From Mixta hanseatica (GTDB lineage Bacteria; Pseudomonadota; Gammaproteobacteria; Enterobacterales; Enterobacteriaceae), in the NCBI RefSeq assembly GCF_023517775.1, contig NZ_CP082904.1, forward strand, positions 682,001 through 746,000: DNA of 64,000 nucleotides, written 5' to 3'. The stretch's first letter is position 1; each line of letters opens with the position of its first letter. The translations under genes were made by a program, and so were the position numbers. The notes beneath the pieces are model-generated. The model saw only the letters and a program-made list of their open reading frames with translations, was not told where the DNA came from and made no database searches. Positions 35,740 to 45,397 of this stretch are shown in pieces.

Positions 35740-36555
35740 ATGATTGTCCAGTTAAAACGGTTATTTACACAGTCCCTGTTAGTGAGCGCTCTGTTTTATA
35801 GCTTCACAGCAGCTGCCGAGCATAATAACGTTGAGCCATTGGCTGGTAAATGGCAGATAAAACGGGTTTGTGTTAATACGCAACAAACAATGCGGCCGTC
35901 TATTTTAATGAATGACCCGACACTGGTTGGCCGTACATTGTCTTTTACCGCAAATAACATCACTGGCGAACCGTTACTTAATCAAGGCTGTGAGCAGCCT
36001 GTATTAAAGGCGCAGACTGAAATCACATTAAATAAGCTTCTGGCCTCGACAATCGGAGCAGAGAGCAGTAAAGATCTATCAAATAATTATTCGTTAGAAT
36101 TGCAGGGTACTGATAAGGTAACTCCAGTCTTTGTCCAATGCGGGAAAGGCATGCTTGGGCCTAAAGGCGAAGCTACTGATAACTGGTTGGTAAAGCTGGA
36201 CAAACAAACAATCCTGACTAATTGGGACGATAATACATTACTTGCCTTACAAAAACTGCCAGCCGATGCGCCTGCAGCGCCTTCTTTTAATTGCCAAAAA
36301 GCGGTAACCACAACTGAAAAGGCTATTTGTGCATCTTTTGATTTAGCCAGTTGGGATCACAGCGTTAATGATGCCTGGCAAATGGCAGTACATCAAATTA
36401 AGAACACCGGTGTTGATGTTACAGCTAAATTAGCAGCACTAAAAAGTGAGCAGCAGCGATGGCTTATTGAAAGGAACGCCTGTAAGGGCGAGCAAAGGTG
36501 TATTAAGCAACAAATGGTGACGCGCGTAACTGATCTGGTGGAAAGCGCTAAATAA
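35740..36555 (+). CDS. Exported DUF1311 (LprI-like) protein
   Basis: A 271-residue exported protein with signal peptide (FTAAA about residue 26), a central domain that I do not recognise (residues about 30-180, three Cys), and a C-terminal LprI/DUF1311 domain (FNCQKAVTTTEKAICASFDL ... EQQRWLIERNACKGEQRCIK). It is the last gene of the cargo block between hcp and tagH and is followed by a terminator-like hairpin. By analogy with the smaller LprI-type protein at 31761 it could be a second muramidase inhibitor, with no cognate effector nearby. Could equally be a general periplasmic lysozyme inhibitor. Confidence 0.6.
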   Translation: MIVQLKRLFTQSLLVSALFYSFTAAAEHNNVEPLAGKWQIKRVCVNTQQTMRPSILMNDPTLVGRTLSFTANNITGEPLLNQGCEQPVLKAQTEITLNKLLASTIGAESSKDLSNNYSLELQGTDKVTPVFVQCGKGMLGPKGEATDNWLVKLDKQTILTNWDDNTLLALQKLPADAPAAPSFNCQKAVTTTEKAICASFDLASWDHSVNDAWQMAVHQIKNTGVDVTAKLAALKSEQQRWLIERNACKGEQRCIKQQMVTRVTDLVESAK

Positions 36556-36565
36556 GCATCCGTCA

Positions 36566-36620
36566 GGAAAAACGGCTCGTCAGCGCTGTTTATATTTGCC
36601 TTACAGACGAGCCTGATTCC
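36566..36620 (+). terminator. Terminator-like hairpin at the end of the cargo block
   Basis: AGGAA-N4-GGCTCGTC pairs with GACGAGCC-N3-TTCCT followed by TTATTT. The 8-bp inner stem has a long loop of about 24 bases. It separates the effector cargo from tagH. Confidence 0.6.
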
Positions 36621-36774
36621 TTTATTTACAATGAACTTTATTCCAGATATCCAATCAATATCAGCCATTGACCGATTGAATTATTGCTTATTTAACTTCT
36701 TCGTATAAACCCCGCCGGTTTCACCGAGACCCGCGCGGTTTGTATGCCGAATATCTCAAACGCAGGAAACCGTT

Positions 36775-38751
36775 ATGCGCTTTACGATTATAACGAATAA
36801 ACCGGGACATCAGCCGCCGCAGAGCAGCTGTGACTTTTTACCGCCCGGCGGCACTATCGGCCGCGGCGTCGATAACAATCTGGTGCTGCCCGATAATGAC
36901 CGCACCATCTCTCGCCTGCAGGCGATTGTGCATATTACCGCTGATGGCGAATGCCGTATCACCAACCGTGGCAACGTGACGCGCGTTGAACTGAATGATA
37001 TTCCGCTGGAGCGGGGCCGTCAGGTTGAGCTACAGGATGGCGATATCCTGGGTATTGATGAGTATCGTCTGCTGGTTAACGATCTGAATGCCGCAGCTCA
37101 ACCTGTGCCGCAGGCCGTCGCGCCGGTTGCGCGTCCGGTACAGCCCGCGCCGGTGATCCAGCCTGCCCAGCCCGCTCAACCGGCAAAAGCGGCAGAAGGC
37201 ACGGCGGCGATCCCCAGCGAAATCTGGGATAGCCTGGCAAAAGAGTTTTCTATTGCTGACAGCATCTCCACCAGCCGGATCAAGCCAGCCGCGCCAGCGA
37301 TCGCTTCCGATCCGCTTGCCGCTGAGCCAACGGAAAACCGCAACCCGGAAGATCCGCTGGCGCAGTTTAAAACCAGCGAGCCGCTGAACCTTGATCGCCG
37401 CAGCCAGGCGCCTGAGGCGCTGTTCAGTCAGGATGAACTGTTTAAATCAGACAGCATCTTTAATGACCACACGCCAACCACTCTGGTGCAGCCCTCGGTG
37501 GAAAAAGCGCTACAGCCGCCAGCGAAAGCCGATGAGCTTGATCCGCTGGCGCTGTTTGGCGGCGGCAAATCAACGCCTGCGCAGCTTAACAGCGACGATC
37601 CGCTGGGCCTGATGATGAGCGGCGCCGTGCCGCTGGCGCATCTGGACAATGAACCATCCGCCGCACAGCAGAAGGCTTCGTCTGAAACGCCGCCGGCATC
37701 CTCTAATAAGCAGGATCTGTTTGGTAATGCGGACGATCTTAGTCGATCCCCGTTGTTTGCTAATGAGCCGCCTGCCGCGGCTAAACCTGACGCGCCGCAG
37801 AATGATTTTAGCGTTTCGCCGCTGTTGGCTGATGAGCCGCCTGCCGCGCGCGATGCCGATTTTAACGATGCAGTAAAAGCTGACGATGATGCCCTCAGCG
37901 CTTCACCGCTTTTCGCCGATCTGCCAGCGGATAAGCCAAATAGCATTGAATCTTCACCGCTGTTTGATCAGGCGCCGCCGCAGCCGAACGTACCGGATTA
38001 CGGCGGCATCACCTTACCTACGCCGCAGGCGGTTCAGCGCAGCGTGACGCCGCCGCCGAAAGGACGCTTACGTATTGATCCGGTCGCCAGCAATAGCAGT
38101 AGCCAACAATCTAACGCTTCATCCGGCGGGGAAGCGTTGCAGGGCGAGTTGCTACAGGCGCTGCTGGATGGCATGGGCCTGAATGATATGCAGCCGACGC
38201 CGCATTTCGATCGGGAAAATATGCAACAGCTGGGGCAGATGCTTGGCATGTTCTCGCAGGGCACGGTTGCGCTGCTGTCGTCGCGATCCATTCTGAAACG
38301 CGGCGTAAAAGCGGATATGACTGTTATTCTGGATGACGCCAATAACCCGTTCAAACTGCTGCCGTCCGGTAAAACCGTGTTGATGCAGATGTTCGGCAGC
38401 CGCATGCCAGGCTTTATGCCGCCGAAGCAGGCAGTGCGCGATGCGCTGGTCGATTTGCAGGCGCATCAGTTGGGAATGATTGCTGGGATCCGCGCGATTA
38501 TCGCTGCGATGCTGCAATCCTTTAATCCGCAGCAGCTGGAAGAGGAAGCGCGTCAGGAAGGCGTCACCTCGCGTCTTTCGCTGCCCGGCAGCCGTAAAGC
38601 GGCGCTGTGGGAACACTTTAACCGCCGCTATAACGAAACGGCCGGTGAAATTGAAGATGACTTCCATACGCTGTTCGGCGAAGCCTTCCTGCACGCTTAC
38701 GATATGGAAGTTAACCAGTATAAAGACTCACAGACCGCCTCGGACGAATGA
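36775..38751 (+). CDS. tagH: T6SS FHA-domain protein TagH (Fha)
   Basis: A 658-residue Fha-type activator. Residues about 1-100 are a forkhead-associated domain (GTIGRGVDNNLVLPDN, TISRLQA), which binds phosphothreonine made by PpkA. A low-complexity Pro/Ala/Asp linker (about 115-440) contains a repeated segment of the form SPLF/L-A-D/N-x-P-P-A-A seen four or five times. The last 200 residues form the conserved TagH C-terminal domain (FDRENMQQLGQMLGMFSQGT ... KRGVKADMTVI). A 4-bp overlap couples it to pppA. It marks the threonine-phosphorylation switch for this T6SS. Confidence 0.93.
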   Translation: MRFTIITNKPGHQPPQSSCDFLPPGGTIGRGVDNNLVLPDNDRTISRLQAIVHITADGECRITNRGNVTRVELNDIPLERGRQVELQDGDILGIDEYRLLVNDLNAAAQPVPQAVAPVARPVQPAPVIQPAQPAQPAKAAEGTAAIPSEIWDSLAKEFSIADSISTSRIKPAAPAIASDPLAAEPTENRNPEDPLAQFKTSEPLNLDRRSQAPEALFSQDELFKSDSIFNDHTPTTLVQPSVEKALQPPAKADELDPLALFGGGKSTPAQLNSDDPLGLMMSGAVPLAHLDNEPSAAQQKASSETPPASSNKQDLFGNADDLSRSPLFANEPPAAAKPDAPQNDFSVSPLLADEPPAARDADFNDAVKADDDALSASPLFADLPADKPNSIESSPLFDQAPPQPNVPDYGGITLPTPQAVQRSVTPPPKGRLRIDPVASNSSSQQSNASSGGEALQGELLQALLDGMGLNDMQPTPHFDRENMQQLGQMLGMFSQGTVALLSSRSILKRGVKADMTVILDDANNPFKLLPSGKTVLMQMFGSRMPGFMPPKQAVRDALVDLQAHQLGMIAGIRAIIAAMLQSFNPQQLEEEARQEGVTSRLSLPGSRKAALWEHFNRRYNETAGEIEDDFHTLFGEAFLHAYDMEVNQYKDSQTASDE

Positions 38752-39545
38752 TGAATATCACCATTGCCTCAATGTCGAATCAGGGCGCTCGCGCGAGCAA
38801 TCAGGATCAGACGGGCGACATCGTAGGAGAGCGTTCCGCCTGCTTTGTGGTCTGTGACGGCGTCGCCGGTTTTCCCGGCGGCGAGTTGGCCGCCAGTCTG
38901 GCGCGCAACACCATTATCGACCAGTTCGACGGCGCCGCGCATCTGAATGCGCAGCAAATTCGCCAGTACATTAATAATGCTAACCGGGCGATCCGCCAGC
39001 AGCAAAAAACCGAGCGCGACTACAGCCGAATGGGCACGACGTTAGTCAGTTTGTTCATCGATCGTGATTATCAGCTGGCTTACTGGGCGCACGCGGGCGA
39101 TAGCCGCCTCTATCTGTTCCGACGCGGCTATCTCTATCACGTCACCACCGACCACAGCCTGATCCAGCAGATGAAAGATGCCGGTCACCAGACGGAAGGC
39201 ATCAACAGTAACCTGCTCTATTTTGCGCTGGGCATGGGCGACGAAGGGCGCGATGCCAGCTACAGCGATGTGGTGCCGATTGAAGATGGCGATGCGTTTC
39301 TGCTGTGTACGGATGGTTTCTGGCATGGCGTATCGCAGCAGCAGATGCAGCAGGCGTTGCATATGGTCAACACGCCGGAAGAGTGGCTGACGCTGATGCA
39401 CCAGGCGCTGAAAAACAGCGAAGAGCAGTCAGAGGGCGAACAGGACAATTACAGCGCCATGGCGGTGTGGGTCGGTTCGCCGCAGGATACCACACTGCTG
39501 CATTCTCTTTCTGAAGCGGCGCAGTTCATTCCGCTTCGCGATTAA
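38748..39545 (+). CDS. pppA: PP2C-type Ser/Thr phosphatase PppA
   Basis: A 265-residue metal-dependent phosphatase antagonising PpkA on Fha. PP2C motifs are present: NQDQTGDI, FVVCDGVAGFPGGE (Asp metal ligand), MGTTLVSLFI, YWAHAGDSRLYLFR, ALGMGDEG and FLLCTDGFW, with a late EQDNYSAMAVW. Start overlaps tagH. Together with PpkA, TagH and TagF it gives the complete post-translational control circuit. Confidence 0.94.
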   Translation: MMNITIASMSNQGARASNQDQTGDIVGERSACFVVCDGVAGFPGGELAASLARNTIIDQFDGAAHLNAQQIRQYINNANRAIRQQQKTERDYSRMGTTLVSLFIDRDYQLAYWAHAGDSRLYLFRRGYLYHVTTDHSLIQQMKDAGHQTEGINSNLLYFALGMGDEGRDASYSDVVPIEDGDAFLLCTDGFWHGVSQQQMQQALHMVNTPEEWLTLMHQALKNSEEQSEGEQDNYSAMAVWVGSPQDTTLLHSLSEAAQFIPLRD

Positions 39546-39565
39546 CTCATTCTCAAGGGAACGAT

Positions 39566-40537
39566 ATGAAATACTGGTTAACCGGCGCGTTAACGCTGCT
39601 GATCGCCTTCAGTGCCTGGGCGGATAATTACAATCTTGCCTCTTCACGTTCTAAAAAACTGGACGTATGGATCGATAACGTCAAAAGCCAGGAGCCCACC
39701 GACTGGTGCGCGCGTCAGCTATCGCTGCGTATCGTCGCCAAAGGCGATAAAACGCCAGCGGTGCTGGAAGAGTTTCTGCCGCAGGTCGGCACGCTGATAC
39801 AAAACAAACAGTGCACCAAACTGACCACGCTTAACTGGCATATGGAAGATGTTAACGGAACCCCGCTGGCAAAAGGCAGCGCTGAAAAGGCGAGTAACTG
39901 GAAAGTTAACATCACGCCGCCGGAACCGGCTGCTACAGAGAGTGCGGCGGCAACGGCGCCTGCCCCGGAGTCTCTCTCTCCTCCGGCGGATACCACGCCG
40001 TGGCTGCAGTTCAGTCTGCTTGATGGCTGTCATTTCCGCACCTGGTGGAACGACAGCGATCGCACCAGCGCGCTGTTTGTCCCAACGAAAGAGGGCGTGA
40101 AATGCGCGCAAGATGGCTGGCTGAGTGGGCAGGCGCAGATGACGCGCGTCGGTCATGGCGCCGCGAAAAATATCGCCGTCACCTTTTTGCAGGGTTTCCC
40201 GGTTCTGGGCCTGACAGCGAAAAGCGACAAGCGCGGCCTGCAAATGACCACCGTCAATAACGAACGCATGGTGCTGGCAGATGAACGCTCTCCTCAGAGC
40301 TGGCTGATCCTGCCGTGGTCGAACGACTTTAACGGCTGGCAGGCCAGCGGCATCGTAGCGGTACAGATGAGCCAGGCAGAAGCCGGTGATGAAAGCGCAT
40401 TAAAGGCGCGCCTGAGCGAAGTCCGTAAAGTCTGGGCGCCTTATCTCAGCGATGCGTCGTTAACTATTCAGCTGGTAGACGCGCTGCACCCGCAGCTGAA
40501 AGATCCGGCGGCAGGCGCCTGGCGCACCATCAAATAA
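39566..40537 (+). CDS. Exported T6SS-associated protein of unknown family
   Basis: A 323-residue protein with a signal peptide (about residues 1-19, FSAWA) and a Pro/Ala-rich linker near residues 115-145 separating two halves. The C-terminal half has WLQFSLLDGCHFRTWWNDS, VGHGAAKNIAVTFLQGFPVL and SWLILPWSNDF. Four Cys residues may form disulfides. It stands in the operon between pppA and tagJ. It resembles TagO/VasI neither in length nor motif, and I cannot assign a family; a periplasmic accessory role is inference from location. Confidence 0.65.
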   Translation: MKYWLTGALTLLIAFSAWADNYNLASSRSKKLDVWIDNVKSQEPTDWCARQLSLRIVAKGDKTPAVLEEFLPQVGTLIQNKQCTKLTTLNWHMEDVNGTPLAKGSAEKASNWKVNITPPEPAATESAAATAPAPESLSPPADTTPWLQFSLLDGCHFRTWWNDSDRTSALFVPTKEGVKCAQDGWLSGQAQMTRVGHGAAKNIAVTFLQGFPVLGLTAKSDKRGLQMTTVNNERMVLADERSPQSWLILPWSNDFNGWQASGIVAVQMSQAEAGDESALKARLSEVRKVWAPYLSDASLTIQLVDALHPQLKDPAAGAWRTIK

Positions 40538-40556
40538 CTCGCAAAAAGGAAGCGCT

Positions 40557-41387
40557 ATGCACTCTTTACAACAACTGCTGGCGGGCGGCGCGCTGGATGA
40601 CGCGCTGGCGCGCGTTGAAGCGCAAATCAAAGCGGCCCCGGCCGATGCCGATCTGCGTGCGGCTTTCGTTCAGCTGCTTTGCCTGACGGGCAACTGGACG
40701 CGGGCGCAAACTCAGCTGAAATCCTGGGCGGCGTTAAAACCGCAGGCGCAGCCGACCGTTATGCTGCTGGAGCAGGCGATCAGGGGAGAACTGCAGCGTG
40801 CGGCGGTGTTTACCGGGCAGGATCGGCCGCGTCTGCCGGGCAACGCTTATGGCTGGGCAGAAACCCTGTTTGCCGCGCTGCGTGCGGAGTTACAGGGCGA
40901 GCGGGCGCAGGCGGATGACCTACGCAATGCCGCGCTGGAAGCCGCCGCGCTGAACCCCGGCAGCGCGCTGGTGCAGGACAGCGAGCAGGCGCAGCCTTTC
41001 GCCTGGCTGATTGATGGCGACAGCCGACTCGGCCCGGTGTGCGAGCTGCTGGTGAACGGCAACTATTTCTGGGTGCCGTTTAGCGCCATTGCCGAGATGC
41101 GCTTTCAGGCGCCCGCCAGCGTGACCGATCTGGTTTGGCGTCATACGCTGGTGCGGCTGGTGGATGGCTCTGAGCAGGTCTGTCAGGTGCCGGTGCGTTA
41201 TCCGTTTGCGCCCGATGCGCAGGACGATCTGCGCCTGGCGCGTCTGACCGAATGGCAGCCGCTGGATGAGGCGCAGCAGCACTATATCGGCCACGGCCAG
41301 AAGGTGTGGCTGAACGACAGCGCTGAGTTTTCCCTGCTGACGCTGGAGACGCTGACCTTCGTTGCCAGCGATCTGGCCGATGAGTAA
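40557..41387 (+). CDS. tagJ: T6SS accessory protein TagJ (ImpE)
   Basis: A 276-residue ImpE/TagJ protein, which interacts with the sheath (TssB) and helps ClpV recruitment. An N-terminal TPR-like helical part (LLAGGALDDALARVEAQIKA) precedes the characteristic beta domain WLIDGDSRLGPVCELLVNG and RFQAPASVTDLVWRHTLVRL. It overlaps tssE by 8 bp. Confidence 0.93.
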   Translation: MHSLQQLLAGGALDDALARVEAQIKAAPADADLRAAFVQLLCLTGNWTRAQTQLKSWAALKPQAQPTVMLLEQAIRGELQRAAVFTGQDRPRLPGNAYGWAETLFAALRAELQGERAQADDLRNAALEAAALNPGSALVQDSEQAQPFAWLIDGDSRLGPVCELLVNGNYFWVPFSAIAEMRFQAPASVTDLVWRHTLVRLVDGSEQVCQVPVRYPFAPDAQDDLRLARLTEWQPLDEAQQHYIGHGQKVWLNDSAEFSLLTLETLTFVASDLADE

Positions 41388-41949
41388 CTCGCGTTCCGCC
41401 GACGGCGCTGAGCTGCTGCACAGCGGCTATCGCTTCCGTAAGGATCAATCGAACCTGAACGTGCGCGATAAGCTTCAGCCTTCATTGCTGGATCGCCTGA
41501 TGGATAACGAGCCGGGTAAAAGCCAGGAAACGGCTAACCAGCGGTTGATCTCTCACAGCACCTTAAGACGGCACGTGCTGCGCGACCTGCAATGGCTGTT
41601 CAATACCATTAATAACGAAGCCCAGCATGACCTGACGCCTTTTAGTCAGGTTCGCCGCTCGGTGTTGAATTTTGGCGTCTCGCCGCTGGCCGGGCAGCGG
41701 ATGTCCGATATTGAATGGCACGATATACAGCGCAAGCTGACCGAAGCGATCATTAACTTTGAGCCGCGCATTTTGCCGCAGGGCCTGCAGGTAAGCTGTA
41801 TCTCCAATACCCGCTCGCTCAATCTGCATAACGTGTTGTCGATTGAAATCAAAGGACGCCTGTGGTGCGTGCCTTATCCGCTGGAATTTCTGTTCCGCAC
41901 CGATGTGGATCTGGAAAACGGCTATTTTGAGCTAAAAGATGTAGGTTAA
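41380..41949 (+). CDS. tssE: T6SS baseplate protein TssE (gp25-like)
   Basis: A 189-residue gp25-like baseplate wedge subunit from which sheath assembly begins. Typical blocks are LQPSLLDRLMDNEP, VLRDLQWLFNT, SVLNFGVSPLAGQ and the C-terminal LEFLFRTDVDLENGYFEL. Start at 41380 overlaps the end of tagJ; two bases separate it from tssF. Confidence 0.95.
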   Translation: MSNSRSADGAELLHSGYRFRKDQSNLNVRDKLQPSLLDRLMDNEPGKSQETANQRLISHSTLRRHVLRDLQWLFNTINNEAQHDLTPFSQVRRSVLNFGVSPLAGQRMSDIEWHDIQRKLTEAIINFEPRILPQGLQVSCISNTRSLNLHNVLSIEIKGRLWCVPYPLEFLFRTDVDLENGYFELKDVG

Positions 41950-41951
41950 GC

Positions 41952-43826
41952 ATGGACAGTAAACTGCTCGAATACTACAACCGTGAACTGGCGTACCTGC
42001 GTGAAATGGGCGCGGAGTTTGCGGAGCGTTATCCAAAAGTGGCCGGACGTCTGGGCATGCGCGGCATCGATGTCGCCGATCCCTACGTTGAGCGCATGAT
42101 GGAGGGCTTCGCCTTTCTGACTTCGCGCGTGCAACTCAAAATGGATGCGGAGTTCCCGCGCTTTTCGCAGCGTTTACTGGAGATGATTGCCCCCGGCTAT
42201 CTGGCGCCTACGCCGTCAATGGCGATCGCCGAGCTGCATCCTGACAGCAAAAAAGGCGATATTAACCGCGGCTTCCTGGTGCCGCGCGGCACCATGATGG
42301 ACAGCCAGCTGCTGAAGAAAAACGGTGTCACCTGTAGCTACACCACGGCCCATGACGTGACGCTGCTGCCGCTGAATATCAGGCAGGTGGAGTTGGGCGG
42401 CGTGCCGGCGGATATTCCGCTGGGGCAAATGGGGCTGAGCCAGCGCGGCGCGGTCAGCGCGCTGCGTATTCGCCTGAGCTGTGAAAGCACCACCACGCTC
42501 GATCATATGGATTTCGACCGGCTGGAATTTTTCCTCAGCGGCCCTGATATTGAGGCGCTAAAGCTGCTGGAATTGTTGATGCAGCATACGGTCGGTATCT
42601 TCTGTCAGACCACCGGCAAAACGCCATTTCGTCATGTACTGCAAGAGGATGCCTTAACCCAGGAGGGGTTCGCGTCGGATCAGGCGCTGCTGCCGGACGA
42701 CCTGCGCAATTTTGACGGTTATCGCCTGTTGCAGGAATACTTTGCCTTCCCGGCACGCTTCCAGTTTATCAGCATCAGCCAGCTGCGCCCGCTGCTGGCG
42801 CAGGCTAACGGCGAGCGTGAATTTGATATTGTACTGCTGCTGGATAAAGCGGACGCCGCGCTGGAGCGCGTGGTCGACAGCAGTCATCTGGCGCTGCACT
42901 GCACGCCGGTCATTAACCTGTTCCCGCGCGTGGCCGAGCGGCAAAAGCTGAGCGAAAGCAGCCATGAATACCATCTGGTGGTGGATAATATTCGTCCGCT
43001 GGATTATGAAGTTTACTCAGTGCAGAAACTGTACGGCACGCTGGAAGGACAGCGTGAAGAGCAAGTTTTTCGTCCCTTCTGGAGTACCTACAGCCACGAC
43101 AGCGGCGACTACGGCGCCTACTTTTCCCTGCGCCGCGAACAGCGCACCTTATCCGAACATGCACAGCGTTACGGCGCGCGTACCGGCTATGTCGGCTCAG
43201 AGGTTTTCCTCTCGCTGGTGGATGAACAGCACACGCCCTGGCGTGACGATCTGCGCTACGTCACTGCCGAGGTGCTGTGCACCAGCCGTGATTTGCCGCT
43301 GATGCTGCTGCAACAGGATCAGCAGGGTTTTAAGTTGCCTGATTCGGTGCCTGCCGCCGGGTTAACTATGCGCAAAGGGCCGACGCCGCCGCGTGAGCCG
43401 CTGGCGGAAGGGCTGGCGGCCTGGCGCCTCATCAGCCATTTGCAGATGAACTATCTCAGCCTGATGGACAGCGATGATGGCGAAGGGGCGGCCGCGCTGC
43501 GACAGATGCTGGCGCTGTATGCCAACCTGGCGGAAGCGCCGGTGGCGCGCCAGATCGAAGGGATTCGTCATTGTCAGCTGCGGCCGGTGAATCGGCGGGT
43601 GCCGGAACCGGGGCCGATTGTTTTTGCGCGCGGCATCGGCATTGAACTGACGGTCGATGAGCAGGCGTTTTCCGGCAGCAGCCCATGGCTGTTCGGCAGC
43701 GTGCTGGAGCGGCTTTTTTCACGCCTGGTCGCCAGCAATAGTTTTACCGAAATGACCCTGAACAGCCAACAGCGCGGCGAGGTGGGGTACTGGCCGCCGC
43801 GCATGGGCAAAAGGGCATTGATATGA
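41952..43826 (+). CDS. tssF: T6SS baseplate protein TssF
   Basis: A 624-residue TssF (VasA/ImpG) wedge protein. The N-terminus LLEYYNRELAYLREMGAEFA and the RLGMRGIDVADPYVERMMEG block are diagnostic, and the C-terminus MTLNSQQRGEVGYWPPRMGK is also conserved. ATGA overlap with tssG. Confidence 0.97.
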   Translation: MDSKLLEYYNRELAYLREMGAEFAERYPKVAGRLGMRGIDVADPYVERMMEGFAFLTSRVQLKMDAEFPRFSQRLLEMIAPGYLAPTPSMAIAELHPDSKKGDINRGFLVPRGTMMDSQLLKKNGVTCSYTTAHDVTLLPLNIRQVELGGVPADIPLGQMGLSQRGAVSALRIRLSCESTTTLDHMDFDRLEFFLSGPDIEALKLLELLMQHTVGIFCQTTGKTPFRHVLQEDALTQEGFASDQALLPDDLRNFDGYRLLQEYFAFPARFQFISISQLRPLLAQANGEREFDIVLLLDKADAALERVVDSSHLALHCTPVINLFPRVAERQKLSESSHEYHLVVDNIRPLDYEVYSVQKLYGTLEGQREEQVFRPFWSTYSHDSGDYGAYFSLRREQRTLSEHAQRYGARTGYVGSEVFLSLVDEQHTPWRDDLRYVTAEVLCTSRDLPLMLLQQDQQGFKLPDSVPAAGLTMRKGPTPPREPLAEGLAAWRLISHLQMNYLSLMDSDDGEGAAALRQMLALYANLAEAPVARQIEGIRHCQLRPVNRRVPEPGPIVFARGIGIELTVDEQAFSGSSPWLFGSVLERLFSRLVASNSFTEMTLNSQQRGEVGYWPPRMGKRALI

Positions 43827-44848
43827 AACAGCCGGTGCGTATCTTACAACGCCTGCCGGAAGGTTTTTGGCACGGGCTGATGCAGGCGCCGTGGCGCTAC
43901 GACCTGTTTCAGATGCTGCGGCGCATCGATGCGCAGGGCGGTGAAAAATATCCGCTGGGACGCGCGCCGCTGCCGCGTCATGAGCCGCTGCGTATCGGTC
44001 AGTCTCCTTCGCTGGCCTTTGCGCCTTCCACGCTTTCAGCGGTTAGCGCACGTAAAGATAGCGAACTGCTTGATGTGTCGATTCTGAGCTTTGGTCTGTT
44101 CGGACCTAACGGTCCCTTGCCGATCCACATGACGGAGCATGCGCGTGAGCGGCTGCATCATCATCAGGATCCCAGCCTGACCGCCTTTGCCGATCTGTTT
44201 CATCACCGTCTGACGCTGCTGTTTTATCGCGCCTGGGCCGATGCGCAGCCCACGGTATCGCTCGATCGTCCCGACGGACAGCGTTTTGACTGTTATCTGG
44301 CCAGTCTGATCGGGATGGGACAGCCCGCGCAGCGCAAGCAGGGCAGCCTGAGTGAGCATGCCCGCCTGATGCTGGCGGGCCACCTTAGCCGCCACACGCG
44401 TGATGCGGAAGGGCTGGAAAAAATTTTGCGGCATTACTTTGGTGTGCCGGTGCGCATCGAACAAAATCTGCCGCAGTGGCTGGCGCTGGATAAACGCGAG
44501 CGCGCCCGCCTTGGCGCTGGGCGTCAGATGTCGCGGCTGGGCGAGTCCTCTTTTTTAGGCGTGGCGGTGCGTGATGTGCAGCATAAGCTGCGTATCGAAA
44601 TCGGCCCGCTCACGCTGGCGCGTTATCAGCAGTTCTTACCCGGCGAGAGGCATGCGGAAGAGTTGCGCGACTGGGTACGCCAGTATCTGGGCATTGAATA
44701 TGTCTGGGAGGTTCGTCTGCTGCTGGCAAGCGATGAGGTGCCGGGCACGATACTCGGCAGCGAAGGACGTCTCGGTTACAGCGCCTGGCTCGGTAAACAG
44801 CCGATTCCCCAGCCGCGCGGCGATTTAACCTTTAGCCCGGAGGGGTAA
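43823..44848 (+). CDS. tssG: T6SS baseplate protein TssG
   Basis: A 341-residue TssG (VasB/ImpH) wedge subunit. It has PWRYDLFQMLRRIDAQGG, LGRAPLPRHEPLRIGQSPSL, LSFGLFGPNGPLPIHMTEHA and GESSFLGVAVRD as family blocks. Immediately followed by the decayed cargo block that separates it from tssH. Confidence 0.97.
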   Translation: MKQPVRILQRLPEGFWHGLMQAPWRYDLFQMLRRIDAQGGEKYPLGRAPLPRHEPLRIGQSPSLAFAPSTLSAVSARKDSELLDVSILSFGLFGPNGPLPIHMTEHARERLHHHQDPSLTAFADLFHHRLTLLFYRAWADAQPTVSLDRPDGQRFDCYLASLIGMGQPAQRKQGSLSEHARLMLAGHLSRHTRDAEGLEKILRHYFGVPVRIEQNLPQWLALDKRERARLGAGRQMSRLGESSFLGVAVRDVQHKLRIEIGPLTLARYQQFLPGERHAEELRDWVRQYLGIEYVWEVRLLLASDEVPGTILGSEGRLGYSAWLGKQPIPQPRGDLTFSPEG

Positions 44849-44891
44849 GGATATAAGTACAAAGTAAACTAACTGAAAAGGAATTCGAATA

Positions 44892-45397
44892 ATGCGAAAA
44901 GAAATAACCTTAGTGGAAAAGGCATGTTCTGATCTAAAAGAGTATGCTTACCAATTAAGCTTGTCATATTTCTCTATGGACGGTGCAAGGCAAGCCTTCC
45001 TTAATTAAATAAGGAATTTAACGGATTATTTATTGCATGAAGTGCGGTCAGGGTGTCTTGCCGCTGCTGGAGCATTAGGTATTCTTAAACAAGAAAAGCG
45101 TTTTCTTGAAGAGCAGCACTTCCGCCTAATGAATGAAAAAGTGATGTATTATGCTGCAATAAAAAAGAGAACAAATATGCCATAACTAATTTGATACTGA
45201 AACAGGCAGGTTTTATTGGCGGAGGTTTGCAGGTTTTTGCGGGGTTTGGCATTTGTAAGGCTACTCTGGGAATGGCATGTGCAGCTTATGGGGCACCGTT
45301 GATAGCGCATGGGTAAAACAGCGTTATTTACTGAAGCTTATGTTGATGGTGCAACATTAGCTGGCATCTATATTCAGCAGCATGGCGGTGATGAATA
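44892..45397 (+). pseudogene. Broken DUF4225-like gene
   Basis: From the ATG at 44892 (AAGGA upstream) 38 codons are followed by a TAA at 45006-45008; the same frame then continues coherently for about 58 codons (LTDYLLHEVRSGCLAAAGAL, EQHFRLMNEK), and a +1 shift near 45170 continues with LILKQAGFIGGGLQVFAGFG and ACAAYGAPLIAHG. A last piece (TEAYVDGATLAGIYIQQHGG) follows in another frame. This matches the DUF4225 domain pattern known to me from enterobacterial T6SS/Rhs surroundings. One stop and at least two frame changes make it a pseudogene of a possible toxin. AT-rich relative to tssG and tssH. Confidence 0.65.
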
